Under the pieces are notes generated by a model. The model was given only the letters and a program-made list of their open reading frames with translations, searched no databases and had not been told where the DNA came from. From Maylandia zebra (lineage: Eukaryota > Chordata > Actinopteri > Cichliformes > Cichlidae): 64,000 nucleotides of DNA. Shown here piece by piece: positions 12,201-25,970 of this stretch. Each line of letters opens with the position of its first letter. Position 1 is the first letter of the stretch. A program made the position numbers and the translations under genes. The stretch lies in the NCBI RefSeq assembly GCF_041146795.1, contig NC_135187.1:5157556-5221555 (forward strand), in the 5' to 3' direction.

Positions 12201-13728
12201 CACTGCTCAAAACAATAAAGGGAATGCTTAAACAACACAATGTAGCTCCAAGTCAGTCACACTTCTGTGAAATCAGACTGCCCACTTAGGAAGCAACACT
12301 GTTGTACAATCAATTTCACATGCTGTTGTGCAAATGGAATAGACAACAGGTGGAAATTATAGGGAATTAGCAAGACATCCCCAATAAAGGAGTGATTCTG
12401 CAGGTGCTGACCACGGACCACTTCTCAGTACCTATGATTTCTAGCTAATGTTTTGGTCACTTTTGAGTGCTGGCGGTGATTTCACTTTAGTGGTAGCACG
12501 AGACGCAGTCTATAACCCACACAAGTGGCTGAGGTAGTGCTGTTCATCCAGGGTGTCACATCAATGCGAGCCGTGGCAAGGTTTGCTGTGTCTGTCAGTG
12601 TAGTGTCCAGAGCATGGAGGCGCTATCAGGAGACAGGCCAGTGCATCAGGAGACGTGGAGGAGGCCGTAGGAGGGGCAACAAACCAGCCGCAGGACCACT
12701 ACCTCTGCCTTTGTGCAAGGAGGAACAGGAGGAGCACTGTCAGAGCCCTGCAAAATGACCTCCAGCAGGCCACAAATGTGCATGTGTCTGCTTAAACAGT
12801 CAGAAACAGACTCCATGTAGGTACCATGAGGGCCTGACGTCCACAGGTGGGGTTTGTGCTTACAGCCCAACATCGTGCAGGAAGTTTGGCATTTGCCAGA
12901 GAACACCAAGATTGGCAACTTTTCCACTGGTGCCCTGTGCTCCTCACAGATGAAAACAGGTTCACACTGAGCACATGTGACAGACGTAACAGAGTCTGGA
13001 GACGCCGTGGAGAACGCTCTGCTGCCTGCAACACCCTCTAGCATAACCAGTTTGGTGGTGGGTCAGTGGTGTGGGGTGGGTTTCTTTCGGGGGGGGGGGG
13101 CGCACAGCCCTCCATGTGCTCGCCAGAGGTAGCCTAACTGCTATTAGGTACCGAGATGAGATCCTCAGACCCCTTGTGAGACCATATGCTGGTGCGGTTG
13201 GCCCTTATGCAAGACCTCATGTGGCTGGAGTGAGTCAGCAGTTCCTGCTGTGGACTGGCTCAGTGTTCCCCAGACCTGAATCCTGAGCACATCTGGGACA
13301 TCATGTCTCACTCCATCCAACATGTTGCACCACAGAATGTCCAGGAATTGGCGGATGCTTTAGTCCAGGTCTGGGGGGAGATCCCTCAGGAGATCATCCG
13401 CCACCTCATCAGAAGCATGCCGAGGTGGTGTAGGGAGGTCATAGAGGCACGTGGAGGCCACACCCACAACTGTGCCTCATTTTGACTTGTTTTACAGTAA
13501 GGACATTACATCAAAGCTGGAGTGGGGTTTTTTTTTTCACTTTCATTTTGAGTGTGACTCCAAATCCAGACCTCCCCAGGTTGCTAAATTTTATTTTTAT
13601 TGATAATTTTTGTATTTTTTTTGTTGACAGCACATTCAACTTTGTAAAGAATAAGAATATTTAATTCATTCAGATCTGGAATGTCTTATTTTTGTGTTCC
13701 CTTTAGTTAATTTTTTCTTTGAACAGTG
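12201..13728 (+). mobile_element. Degenerate Tc1-like element, second family (about 1.53 kb)
   Basis: The left end reads CACTGCTCAAAA-aATAAAGGGAA and the right end ...TGTTCCCTTTAG...TTTGAACAGTG followed by TA (13729-13730), forming imperfect terminal inverted repeats. The left TA has decayed to CA. Transposase pieces lie in several plus-strand frames: a helix-turn-helix part (about 12525-12760, with [11 protein letters not shown]), a catalytic part (about 12847-13040, with AFAREHQDW and LLTDENRF) and a C-terminal part (about 13303-13485). Stops and frameshifts separate them, so it is a fossil. Confidence 0.85.
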
Positions 13729-14063
13729 TATTTTTAAATGTGCTGTTTATTATCATTAGTTATTTAAATGCTGATGTCAGCACCTTTCTTTCTTCGGGAC
13801 AGGTAAACTCCTCTTACCTGCGCATGGTTCACGTTAAAGCTGAAAACAGTCTCATACAGGACAGTCGGTCTCTGGGATGCTGCAGATGGCTCGATGCTGC
13901 CCCCTTGTGTCAGCAGGGAGGAGAACATCCATATAGCTCCTAAATTATTGAAAGGATTTCGAGTTTGCTACAGAAATAAAATATGGAGTTTATAGTTTGT
14001 AATGCCATAATTCTTTTGATTGTTAAGATTTGGAATTACATAGCAAATAAATGACCAATCAGA

Positions 14064-15200
14064 CTCACTGGCCACTTCATTAGTTGCACCTTGCTAGTGT
14101 TAATATCAACACTTCACCGAGTTCTTTTGATTCCTCAGAGGCATCCGATGGAAGACAAAACACTGCTCAGTAGACCATTTAACTATTTCTCTTTCACATT
14201 ACTTCTAGAAGGGAGATGCGTCCTGCATGACACACTGCCGCGAATCTCAAAATGGTGATGTGTCCCTGACATTTTTATTACAGAAGCTGTCTCATTCTAG
14301 TCTAAACAACAGTGTCTCAGGAACTTTCCACTTGAGATAGTCCCCTCTTATCTACACTTTTCCCAGGCAAGTGAGTGTGAGAGTCTGTAGCTTTCCACTC
14401 CCCAAGGACACATGGTCTCATGCCTTTATTTTTCAGGGCTGAGTCAGCTTAATACTACGCTATATAACGTTATAACACTTATTAATAAAAAAGCATAGCA
14501 TTATTGAGGCACTGAAAAAATATTTATTCCCAACACTAGTTGTAGGATGGGTATCCTAAAACTGCTAGAAACATTATTCAGAGTTTCTGGTATATATTGA
14601 CATGACAACATCACACAGTTGCTGCAGTTTAGTTGAACATCCATTACAGGAATCGCACCCTAGGGGTAGGCTGTGAAATTCTCAATTGGGACTAAGTCAC
14701 CACATTGTGACTTTACCTTCTAAATGTCACTGCAGAAATCGAAAGGAGGTGTTGTTTTTCCAAACATCTGTCATTCAGCCTGAGTTTCCTACACTTAGCT
14801 GGCATGTGGTGTAATCTTCTGCTGTAGTCCATCTGTACACTAAGTTTGACATGTTGGGTGTTCAGAGATGCTCTTCTACATACCTTGGCTGTAATGAGTG
14901 GTTATTTGAATGACTTTGATGTTGCCATCCTGTCACTTAGAGTCAGTTTGGTGACCCAGACTTTCTCCTCTGACCTCTGACATCAGTAAGGCATTTTCAC
15001 TAAGAGAACGCTGCTCACTGAAGGCTCACTTTTGTTTTTCTCAGACCGTCCTGTGTAAATTGTAGAGATGGATGTGGAAAAATCACAGTAGATCAGCAGT
15101 TTCAACCAACTATGTCACATTCAAAGCCACTCAAATCACATTTACTCCTCATTCTGATGCTCAGTTTGAACTTCAGCAGGTCGTTTTGATCAGATCCGTG
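14064..15200 (-). mobile_element. Degenerate Tc1-like element, third family, copy 1
   Basis: The left terminus ACTCACTGGCCACTTCATTAG matches, as an inverted repeat, the right terminus of the copy ending at 18850 (CTAATGAAGTGGCCGGTGAG). The interior reads as a decayed transposase on the minus strand, e.g. the block around 14840-15080 ('ttcagagatgctcttctacataccttggctgtaatgagtggttatttga', here quoted as pieces), shared in order with 18500-18760. Many indels; no open frame. The right end is not resolved. Confidence 0.7.
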
Positions 15201-15699
15201 TGAGTAACTGCGTTTGAATAACTGCCGTGTGAAAAATGACGACCCACAAAAACTACAACACTATGTACCACTAGAGGGCAGCACAAACCGTGGAGTCATG
15301 CCTGAATGCAAGGATAAGCTGCATGAAGAATACTTCCACACCACACTGGCAGACACATGCACAACAACAATTCAGAAACACACACACAAACGGAAACCTT
15401 TACACACAACACAAATTGATTATTAAACCTAATCCTAGTGTGTTCTGAGTGTTCTACAGTTATAAGCTAAGTATATACAGATATTATATGTGTATGGACT
15501 GAAAAATTCCATTTATTATTTTTTAATGTCACCTCATTTTGAATTGGATGTCACAAAAATCATCAAAATATTTCAAAAACTTGAGACAGAGAAGTTGTGT
15601 AAGGCTGAAAACCAAAAAACAAGCAAAAATAAAGACATGTTGTAAAAAGAGCTTCCTTTTTTTTTTTCACCGAATATTTGTATATGTGTATATGGGGTC
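15201..15699. other. Non-coding stretch, nothing recognised
   Basis: A short frame with many His/Thr codons at 15214-15426 has no recognisable domain and is likely chance. Confidence 0.35.
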
Positions 15700-16330
15700 A
15701 GAATGCACATTTGTGTCTGTGTGTACCTGTTCGTCTCTGTCTATATGTCAGGTCAGGTCTTAGACTCTACCCTTCAGGGAACATCTCAGGGTATGGAGGC
15801 CTATCTCCCCACACTCCCTGCCGGTGGCTGATGCCCTCAGACGTTGGTGGTTCTTGGTGTCCGGGGCTGGGCGCTCAGGCATGTACCGGCTCACTCCCGG
15901 TGGCTACTTGGCGGGGCCTGGCACCTGTGGCTCGGTTGGGCCCTTTCCGGAGGGTGGGGCCTCTGGGCCGTCAGGCCTCTGGGCCGTCAGGCCTCTGCGG
16001 CTCGGTCCACTCTGGCGTGGCTGGCTGCTAGCAGAGCCCGCGGGCACGTCACTGCAGCCCCTCTGGCTTCTGCTCCGTGGCTGCTAGGTGACCGCTCGTT
16101 TGGGGCTCTCCTCAGCTCTTCCCAGGAGGGCGGCACGGATGCCCCTCCGATGGTCCTCCTTGGGCTCTCGCACTCTGGGGCCTCTGGATGTCTGAGGGCT
16201 GGATCTCCTCTATGCCTGCTTCATGCCCTGGGGGACGGGGCTATGGCTCCCCACACCCTCTAGCAGACCATTACATGGAGAAACCTTTTGAATACAAGTG
16301 TTGATCCACACAGGTGTTCACAGACACAAA
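15700..16330 (+). repeat. GC-rich dispersed repeat of unknown class
   Basis: A sharp GC and CpG-rich island in AT-rich flanks. It includes a local duplication of GGCCTCTGGGCCGTCA (about 15957-15990) and long open frames in two registers rich in Gly, Ala, Trp and Leu, as expected for any GC-rich DNA. I recognise the style as a repeat widespread in cichlid-type genomes, but I cannot assign a class. A CpG-island promoter is the alternative, without a gene next to it. Confidence 0.4.
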
Positions 16331-17999
16331 GGTGACCAGGTGGGAAAATAGTTCAAAGTGTTGTTTTAATGTAAGCTGCCAGGCAATTTAATAGATGCAT
16401 ATTTTATCATTCACACTAACTCAAACACTCCAGCAAATTCTAAAAAGGCTTTAGCCCTTAGCAGCAGCATATGACACTCTGAGCTGTCATATCAGAATTG
16501 CAACAGTAGCTTCACTCTTAATACTTAACCCTGCTCTGAATGTTTTTGGTATGTTGCTCAAAAAGAAATAAATTCATAAATGTTTAGCATGTGATATAAA
16601 TCATTTGTACAACTCTCTTCCAAAATCATATTTTAGTTGTGTTTTTAAATATTTTGTTATTATATTCTGCTTTTTAAAAGTTTTTCCAGAGCATTTCAAG
16701 TTTTTCAGAAATAACCTTTATACCCTGTCATTTAATGTTTTTCAGGTCAGTTTTAGTTAAAATATACTTTACTATTTCTAATGTCTGTATAATTCATAGG
16801 TCATACAAATGCAGTGATGTGATTACAGGACAGTCAGGGTAAAAACCGAACACAGCCTTACTGTTTTCATTGGAGTTAGGTAGGTCAGGAGCTGCTAATC
16901 AAAGGCGTTTGAGTCCCTAAACATCAGCAAGTATGAGCACCCCCATAAATGCATGAGGCTTTTTTCAGTTTGCTGGTGTGGAGCATTCAGGTGTGTGTTT
17001 GCACATCTTCACTTCTCTGAAGATTAATCCTGAGGACAGATCCTTCAGTGCTCAGAGAAAACACAGCTGTAAAAAATACTCACAAACCTGCGCCTAAATA
17101 AGTCCACAGTGGTTTGAGAAACTAATAATAGTTTTTACTTATAAAGCGAGTTCCACAAACTGCTGAATCATAAAGTCTACAGTGGTTTCTAATTGACTGT
17201 GAAATTAAAGGAAATCCGAAATGTTACTTCAAAACCTCTGTTCACAAGATCATATTCCTGTCTGACATTTTGCAACTTGATGGTGTCATGAACTCTAGCG
17301 TGACCTGATTGGCTCATAGGACAAGGGGGAAAAAACAGGAAGTGATTGCATATACAGATATTTCTCAAAAGCAGTGGAATGGGGGGAAGGAGAAATACCC
17401 AAACCTGAATAAATGTTACAGTTTGCTGTTTCAAAAAGCTTAATTCTAAATCCAAACAAAAATTAAATTAATAAGTCACACTGAAAATATCACAGTGCAG
17501 TGTTTACTGTCTCTAATTAAAAAGTGGATTTTTCAGAGAAATGAATTACATTTCCTTCTTATTTTAGAGATTACGAGTGTTTTGTGTACCTTAAGCTTTA
17601 CTGCTTGTGGACTATTGACAAAACATTTCTCCTTGTTTCTTACAACAAAAGTATATTTAGCTTTGTTTCTTTAGCATCTCTTTAGGTCTTCACCAACTTT
17701 GCTCTCGCTGTGCACACAAGGCTGAGCACTATCCCTGCCTCAACTTTGTGAAAACTTGTACTTATGTTTTATTCACACAGAAAGTCACACTTGCTCTCTT
17801 AATGCACTGCTTCACTGGTATTTTAGGAACCTTCAAGCCAGAAGTTTTTACTCAACACCTGTCCTTTGACTGTTTCCTTTTATGGGCTTTTAAAGAAAGT
17901 TCAAAAGAAGTTGCAAAAATTTTGTTTTTTATCTTTTTTTTAAAGTTTGTGTGAAGCGGCAAGAAAGAGTTCACACACAAAAATATGTAACCACCAAAA
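16331..17999. other. Non-coding; possible DNA-transposon fragment at 16860-17000
   Basis: The segment 'aggagctgctaatcaaagg...acatcagcaagtatgag...cagtttgctggtgtggagcattcaggtgtgtg' has the look of the 5' part of a fish DNA transposon. Nothing else is recognised. Confidence 0.3.
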
Positions 18000-18099
18000 C
18001 AAATGTAAATTTGACAAATTTAGCAAATTTAACAAATTTAACTGATCAAAAAAGATGAATAGTTTAAAAAAATGTGGATAAATGAGTACCACTCTCTGC

Positions 18100-18850
18100 C
18101 CTGAAAAAAATGAATGTTGTGCAATACATGGGGCATTTTATTATAGTTGAGCTGGTGGATGTTTCCATGATGGAAATCTCATCCCAAAGGTACTCTGTTG
18201 GATTGAGATCTAGTGTCATGTTCACGAAACTGGTCTGAGATGATCTGAGCGCTGTGGCACATTATCCTGCTGGAAGCAGTCAGAAGATGGTTACACTGTT
18301 GTCATAAAGGGACTGACAGCACTCAGGTAGGCTGTGCAATTTAAATAATTCTCAGTTAGGACTAAGGGGCCCAAGTGTGCCAAGACAATATTTCTAACGT
18401 CACCACTACCATCACCATGGAGGCAACAATGGAGCCATGCTATCATGTTTTTATGCCACATTGTGGCCTTACCATTCAAACGTCACAGCAGAAATTGAGA
18501 GCAGGTGTTGTTTTTTCACTGTTCCGACATCCAGTTATGTGAGTCTGTGTAAAATGCATCAGTTTCCTACTGTTAGCTGACTGCAGCGGCACATGATGTC
18601 TTCTGCTCTAATCCAGCTGTACACTAGGTTTGACATGTTACCTCCAAACTGTTATTTGAGTGATTTTCTTCAGAACATCCTTTGGAAACTGTAGAGATGG
18701 ATGTGTGGGAAAATCAGCCATGAAACAATCAAAATCACTTAAATCACCTTTTTTCTCCAGGATGGCTTTATCATGTACACGCACCTAAATGCACTTATTG
18801 GTCAACAAACGGTCGAACAGGTGTACCTAATGAAGTGGCCGGTGAGCGTA
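18100..18850 (-). mobile_element. Degenerate Tc1-like element, third family, copy 2
   Basis: The right terminus AGGTGTACCTAATGAAGTGG...GGTGAGCGTA pairs with the left terminus of the 14064 copy. The interior (e.g. 'gtggatgtttccatgatgg', 'tcctgctggaagcagtcagaagatgg', 'gttacactgttgtcataaaggga') is decayed transposase on the minus strand with internal deletions. The left terminus is missing. Confidence 0.72.
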
Positions 18851-20099
18851 TTATTAATAGTAATCTAAATAATAGTCTAAATTAATGGATCATTCTTCTT
18901 TTGTTGTTGTTGTTGTTGTTTTTTATATGTGAAATTGTCCAAAATTGGCATAAAAAAATAGACACAGCTCTGAGATGAATACAGTCCTGTAAGATGTAGT
19001 GAAATACAATATAAACCTTAAATGTGTACTTAAACTGTTATTGTGATCAGGCATATGAATGAAATCATTCTCCTAAATGTTATTGTGTTTCAGAGACTAT
19101 ATAGACTATATACACTCTGCTGAGTGTTTTCTGTTTTCTCCTTCCTTTTTTTCAAAGCGTAGTCCCTCGTGTGGCTTTCGGGTTTTAATGTTTACTTGCC
19201 TCATTGTCCACTATCTTTTAATAACCTGTAAGTCACTGAAGTTCTTTGTTTTACTGCTGACCTGTTTCATTAATTTCGCCTGTGCTAAATCAACATTGTT
19301 TGCACACAATCAGAGGATCCATTCTGGCATTCTCTGTCTGCTGGACAACTGCAGGATCATGCATTTTTCTCTTTATACTTCTTGTCAATAAAGGTTGAGG
19401 TTTAAGTTCACTGTCTATTGTAATATGTGGCACTTTCCCCATACTCAGTGTTCCACAGCTTTTTATGTTTATCAGTCATGTTACTTAAGCTTGGTTACAT
19501 TTTCATTTTGATACAAATTCTTTTACTTTCTTTTTTTGTGTGTGTTTTTATTATTTCTTCAAAGGAGTGAGTTGCATCAGCCACATCTGTGGTCTCCTCA
19601 GTTTCTGTCGTGACGTTCTATTACGGGATGACTATTCAAGGCCAAATAGCCCCCTGTTTCCTGGAAACAGCTGTAACCTCATGACGACATGGAGGCTGCG
19701 GTTCAGTTTAATAAATTGCTACTCTAAAATCTGGGCATACGTTTAATGGAAATCAGCAAAAAAAATAAAAAATTAAAAAAGGTGAGACGGCTCCAACATG
19801 CATGACAATGCGAGAATCCCTCTGCTGTAACTACGCAGTCAGCGACTCCATTTGAATAAATGCGATGCTGAAGAAGAAAGCAATCGCTCTAAAGTCTGAT
19901 TAATTTGTTGGTCATTCAGTGTCTGTGCTTTTGGATCTGTGTGTGTGTTTGACAAACAGAGAGGCGATGTGAGGGTGGGTTTGTGTGGAAAAAGAGAAGC
20001 AGCTATATGAGGAAAGGAAGACAAAGCTAGACACATGACAGTAACACAGAGAGGAAGTCTGCGTGTGATAGACATGATACAAAGAGAACCACTTGAAGT
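18851..20099. other. Non-coding; upstream region of GPCR gene 1
   Basis: It contains a (TTG)n run at about 18900-18920. The last 150 bp (from about 19980) show patchy similarity to sequence upstream of the second gene's 5' exon (about 42760-42850), such as a shared 'gaggaagt' plus 'tgtgatagacatga'-like block, so the proximal promoter probably lies here. Confidence 0.45.
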
Positions 20100-20199
20100 A
20101 ACTGCGACACAGATAACAGAGCACACATCTTCACTTCTGCCTCTGACCACAACGACTGAAGCTCACCTCAGCTCTGAGAGATCAGTCCAGTAACTGCAG
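20100..20199 (+). promoter_or_regulatory. 5' UTR exon of GPCR gene 1 with splice donor
   Basis: The segment 'cttctgcctctgaccac...gactgaagc' closely matches 42870-42915 upstream of gene 2. Both end in a CAG followed by a splice donor, here CAG/GTAAGG at 20199/20200. The following intron would run to the acceptor at 29818-29819 (about 9.6 kb). The transcription start is not resolved, so the left boundary is approximate. The call rests on paralogue conservation and the matching donor position. Confidence 0.65.
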
Positions 20200-21563
20200 G
20201 TAAGGACTCTGAACTTTGTCTGGACTTGTCAGATGACATTGTTACTTGATATTTCCCACTTATGACCAAAAGTTTTACATGTATTGTGGAGTTTTTACAC
20301 ACTTTGTTTTCTTACATCATCCAAATTTTTAAAAAGAAAAAACCAGGTAGGGTTTCCTTATATAATTCCTTAAGAGTTTGAGCTGTATATATTTGATTGA
20401 ACTTACAATCGGGTGGTGGTTGTGATTGATACTAGACTAAAAAGGGGAAATATGTTATGATAATCTAAAGACTACACTCATAAAGAAAATGATTAAAGAT
20501 TTGATGCATTAGATGCTACAGGTTCAGTAGGCAGAACACTTTTGAACATTTATCAACACATCCATTCATTTTATTAACCACTAATTCAGTGCAGGGTTGG
20601 GGAGGTAACCTACCTCAGCTGACAATGAGGGAAAGGTTGGGTACTCAGCAGTCTATCACAGGGACAACACAAATACATAAACATTCACACTGACAATCAA
20701 TTTCTAATTATCAGTTGATCTAATGTATATGTCTTTAGACTGTGGGAGGGTGATAGAGCACCTGGAAAAAAAGAACACGCATTACAAATACTTCAGAACT
20801 ACCAACACCACAAACACAGTTAGTGACCCAGATTAGAGGAGGCTGTAAATCAGGTGTGAGCAATTAGTTTCCCCAAGAGGTCAAATGACAAATTGGGGCT
20901 GTTGTGGAGGCTTGCTTTAGATAATATGCCAATTTTATAAGCCGTGCAAGAATTATGGTAAATACTGGTGTTTCAAACATAACATGCAGAAACAGCAGCT
21001 TGATTTCTAGTTATTACACAATGTTTTTGTGCATGGACAGTACCTTTTATGAAATTTCACCATGACTGTTTTTTTACATACAGGATACTATTAGAAAAGG
21101 CTACCACAAAAGACATCTAAGATTATGTCCACATATTACATATGTGTAATTGTGACCTCTACAAACCACACATTCAGGTTCCCTATATGTTAAATTTAAA
21201 CACAGAGACACAGGGCAGAAAGTTCCCCTCTTTTTGTTAAAGATATAAGCTGCTCAATCTGTTGTCTGTTTCTGTGATAATGTCAAAATAATTCAGTACT
21301 GTAAATGCATTATTGTATGCATTTACATACATGATCATCACATTGATGATCACATTGTTGTGTGATCATCAAATAAAAGATGGCATACAATTTCACTTCC
21401 TTGTAATTAACATATATTTGAAATAAATTGATTCTACACATTTGATCTATCAGTTACTTCTGTAGCACCCGTGAAAGTGAATAATTATCAGGTAACAAGA
21501 TACCTCAAGGCTACAGTCCCACAAACTGGAACAAATCCCTGTCATAATGAATGCACAAGCATA

Positions 21564-21565
<2 letters not shown>

Positions 21566-21640
<75 letters not shown>
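21566..21640. repeat. (TG)n microsatellite, 75 bp
   Basis: About 37 TG units without interruption, in intron 1 of gene 1. Confidence 0.98.
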
Positions 21641-21642
<2 letters not shown>

Positions 21643-24259
21643 GTATGACCACAAAAGAACACAAGGCCAACAGCGAAGCTGAAAGCCAGCACTAGGGGAG
21701 CTTCATTCAGTGAGTCCTCTGCTGAAATAAGTATGAGCACAAGCTCAAAGCCTGACAGTTAATCGCTGCTTTAGTTACCCGATGAATGCATGTGGTCAGC
21801 ATACTCACCTTTAGCATAACTCTGGTTCTTACCTGTTAGCCTTCTGCTTTCTTTGCAGGGGATTGCCAACAGCTACTGTCTTGTTCAAAGCAGCAGTTTT
21901 AAATAAAATAAAATAAAAGTAATGTTCACATTTCCACTCCTCATAAACTGAAGGCTGCTCTCTCATTTTCTGCCTCACTGCATGCAAATGGAAAGCAGCT
22001 GATTGTAACAGCGATTCTGTCTTGAGGATAATTAAAGAACTCATTGCAGGCAAAAAAAAAAAAAGTTTGACTTGTGGCTGTAATGTGATTACTGTAATTA
22101 TTTTTACTACATTATTGTGATACTTGTGTGATTTTCAGTATTACAGAAAAAATTATATTTTTACTTTTTGGTAGTGATGCATTTGCATTAAAGCTCCCCG
22201 TTCCTTCTTCTTATTGTATTTAAAGCTGTTGGCAGTAGAGAAAAGGTACCAAATTCTGTAGTTTTGTCATGAGGACAAAGTCTGACTGTGTTTAGTTTCA
22301 CTGCAATCCATGCTGTACAGCAGGAGTGGACTAACTGACCAAACAAAGAGTAATGTTTCTGTCCGTAGATCAAACTTAAAAGCTTTAATAGGTACTTTGT
22401 CACACAGCTGTGGGACTGTGCTAACAAAATGAGGGCTTCGCCATCTCTAAAGGCAAATAGAAGGCTCATTAGCTCCTAAAAGCCTAAATGTATTACACAT
22501 GCACTCACATGCAAGCTGGAGATCAGCTTCTAGTTCAAAAGACATTGTGCCATGTACAGTGAATCAAAACAAGAACAATGAGCATGACATTACACACAAA
22601 CAGTCTGTATCCATTAAATGTTAGAAAAGTGATTACGTTTTTCATATGTTAAATTTGCAAACTCGGGGAGATTTTTGTGTAAATTAGTTTAAAAACAAAC
22701 ATCAGCATTAACATGAGCTGTGACTCTCTGAGTGAAGACGAACAGTATCAGAGGCCTGAAATTGAAAACTCCCATCAATCATTTTATAACCATCTGTAAA
22801 CCGAATGTGCAGCATTATCTACATTTTTAACCACTTTCAGAGATGTCCTGATAAGTCTTGTATCTTCTTTGCTGCATTTGCACATTATCTTATCATCTCC
22901 CATATCAGAAACATCCTGTCTCAGAGTGATGCTAATAGACTAGTTCATGCATCTATTATTTCTAGAATGCAATAATTTATTATTATCGGGATATCCTAAA
23001 AAACTCCATAAAACCTTCAGTTCATCTGACAGAGCACGCTGCTTTAAGACTGCTGGTTTATTTATCGTTCTGAGGATATTTAACATTAGAATCGGAAGTC
23101 GGTCCTTCAGGTTTCAGGCTCTTCTTCAGTGGATCCAACTCCCAGTTTGGATTTGGGACTGTTATTGTGATTTTAGTGCTTCATAAATAAAATCTGAATT
23201 CAACTAAACTGAACATAATCACATCCACAACACGTTGGGTGAGAGAAACAGGTAAAATGGATTTAATGTTCTAATCTTTGGCACAATGAAAATAAAATCA
23301 GTTTAACTGCTATAAATCAATAAAAACGTGTTGGTACATACAGGCAGGATTTACTCTAAATATGTCATTTTATCACCTCACTTTACATAAAAGCAGCAGT
23401 GTCCATGCTTCACCACCCCCCACACCCCCCCAACTCAAGCTCTCAGTCGGATGGTCACGCAAAGCAAACGTAAGGAAACACTTTGTTACAGCAAAGCGAA
23501 TCTACAAGGCAAAACAGGATTTTCACACTTCCTGTCAGTGTTTGATCTTACTTTTTGCAGTTGTAGAAACACAAAGATTTGATGATTTAAATTCTATTTA
23601 AATGTTTTCTACAGTTTATTTACTCTACAGCCTGCCTCTTTGTCTGCGTGCCTCAGATGCAAAACACCTCACACGTAAAGGAAATGACATTCAGAGCTTC
23701 TTTTCATCTCTTTCGTGTTTTGTGAAGTCTGTGGTTGGCTGCTGACTTTCCTGCTGGCAAACCACATCAACTGTGTGTCACCTATGTGCGTAAAAAAAAG
23801 AGTCCGACGTTTTTTTTTTAAATTTTCTTTATAATCTGGTCATTGCAGCCATTCAACTTTAAAAGGTTTTAGCAAGAATGTTAATTTTAAAAGAAATATA
23901 AGAAGCCTGTTTACATGCTCTACAGCCATAAAAGTAACCAATCGTGTTGTATTAAGATCACGTGCACTTTTCTGCTGAACAGCTGCAAGTATGTTATCAG
24001 ATTAGTAGCCAACTTTCAATTTAACACTTTTACTAATGAAAATGTATAAACAAAATGGTTTTCTGATCAAAAAGGCAATTCTCTGAAAAATACCAGTAAA
24101 ACAGGTAAATTGAAAGAAAACATCTGTGCAGGAGATGTTTTGGATGGATGGTAACAAAAACACTTCTCAGATTGTTTTCAGATTCTCAGATGAATTCTAA
24201 AACTATGTTTTGCTTGACTTGATTTTGCTCATTATTTAAACTAAGATAAGCTGTCTATC

Positions 24260-24710
24260 TGTCAGGGTATGGAGAAGAGAGGACCTAATGTGAGAAACAG
24301 GCAGTTTCAAGCTGTTTCTAGGAATGAGAAAAAACATAAAGGAAAAAGGCCACAAACCAAAAAATGAATCCAAACACACACATAGTAATTCACAAATGTC
24401 TTGACAAAGGGCAAAGGGAAGAAGATATAAAATATGAAACTGAAATAGTAAACAAGAATGAACTAACACGGGGGGAGGCATAACAGGACAACAGATAAGT
24501 GACAGAGTAAAGACAGAAAACAAAAACATGCAGAAGTTAAAGTCCCTGTATAAACAGATCGTGTTAAACGGGAACCAAACCAGAGAATCGCAGTCATTCC
24601 CAAGAAAACCACAAAGTTAAAACTGGAATTAATGACATGAAAAGAAATATAACTCACTGTTAAAATAACATAATAATCAACAAGTTTGACAAACACAAAA
24701 AATCTAAACA
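24260..24710 (-). mobile_element. Weak LTR-like repeat, copy B
   Basis: Read on the minus strand it ends ...CATACCCTGACA at 24260 and has the oligo-pyrimidine style of the LTR family seen at 36.4-38.2 kb. The 5' end and a target duplication are not resolved. Confidence 0.3.
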
Positions 24711-25780
24711 CTAATTACTATAACAGTATCTCATGTAGCAACATAATCTCACAGCAGTTTTTGGAAAACGCAGCTATAAGCTATTGACTGTTTTTAGGCT
24801 ATTTTCTTTCTGACCGTACTTGCTGGCACACGGTTACACTATATATTAAATATGAGTGTGAATTCTTTAAAGCACTGGTAGAAATCTGTGGTTTGTTAAG
24901 CATTTGTATCTGCTGTCCTTCACAGACTGATGACACACTTCCTCAGTCACATTATCTCTTGGGTTTAAAAAGGTCAGATGACGCCTCCTCTGATCTCGGC
25001 CATCTTGGCTGCTATGTGAACAACTGAGCCATTGCACTTTTTGGTTTGTCCTGCAGACCAACTTTTTTTTTAACCCACAGTAACCCATATTTCAGACAGC
25101 CCAGCCAATTCAAAAACAAGTCTTACACAGTCCTGTCACATTTTAATCTAATAATTTAGCTTCATTAATTCTTTTTTTCTTTTTTAAGTTTTTTAGTTTA
25201 GTCTCAGAAAGTTGATTTTGTTCATCTGGACGTAGCGTCGTCAGTGAGACGGGTTCACTGAGAGGACTTCATCACTTGCAGTCCACTCACTCTTATCATC
25301 ATGGCCCTGTCAGGCCACAGCCCACACTTTTGATATTGCTGCATTAGGGGAATTTCTTCAAATCTACCACAAATGTACAGTTGAATTTCAGGGTAAACAG
25401 CCTCAGAGCCACTCTGAGCCCACAAAACAAGATTCTGAAACTAGAGCCATTTAATTACTTTAAATTTTTCATGAAAATGTCCAAAAGGATAAAATGTTGA
25501 AGTGATTTGTAGACAAAGACAATGGTTATGGAAGAACACTTCTGGTTATCATTTAGTCCTGCAACTTAAAAACAGAAGGAGCAAATCTGAGCTTTTTTTC
25601 ACACTTTGTCAGAAACTGAATTAGTGTAATTATTTTTTGAAACCTTAACTTCTTCCTACGAAGATTTCATTACCGGCTGAATGATAAATAAGTCTAGGCA
25701 TGGATGCAAAATGCCGTTTATCTGGTTTACAGAGACATTCAAACACAATGCAGGGTTTTTACGGTTTTGTTTTTTTTATC

Positions 25781-25970
25781 TGTGGTTGAAGTAGGCTGTG
25801 CACTCACTGCAGTGCCATGTTCATTTCCCCTTGCAGCAGCTTTGCTTCTCTAAACAGCAGAAACCATGTTTGTGCTCGACAGCTGGGCTCTTTTTCTTTA
25901 AAGCTCAACAGTATTTGCTTGCAGTGGTAAGATCACTTTTTCATTTATGACCTCTGGAAACACATTTTAT
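25781..25970 (+). other. Conserved non-coding block, copy 1 (intron 1 of GPCR gene 1)
   Basis: It shares 'gccatgttcatttc', 'gctttgcttctctaaacagc', 'agtatttgctt-cagtggtaag' and 'atcactttt-atttatgac' with 40435-40615. Weaker related blocks lie at 44015-44080 and 53960-54065. It contains a donor-like AGTG/GTAAGA. It could be an alternative 5' exon, an enhancer or simply duplicated intron; no open frame is shared. Confidence 0.6.

Noticed and set aside
15844..16263. 139-codon frame in the GC-rich block
   Set aside because: Open frames are expected in GC-rich DNA. Several registers are open together and no motif is present.
21471..21740. Frames across the TG tract (VCVCVC and THTHTH)
   Set aside because: Microsatellite translation.
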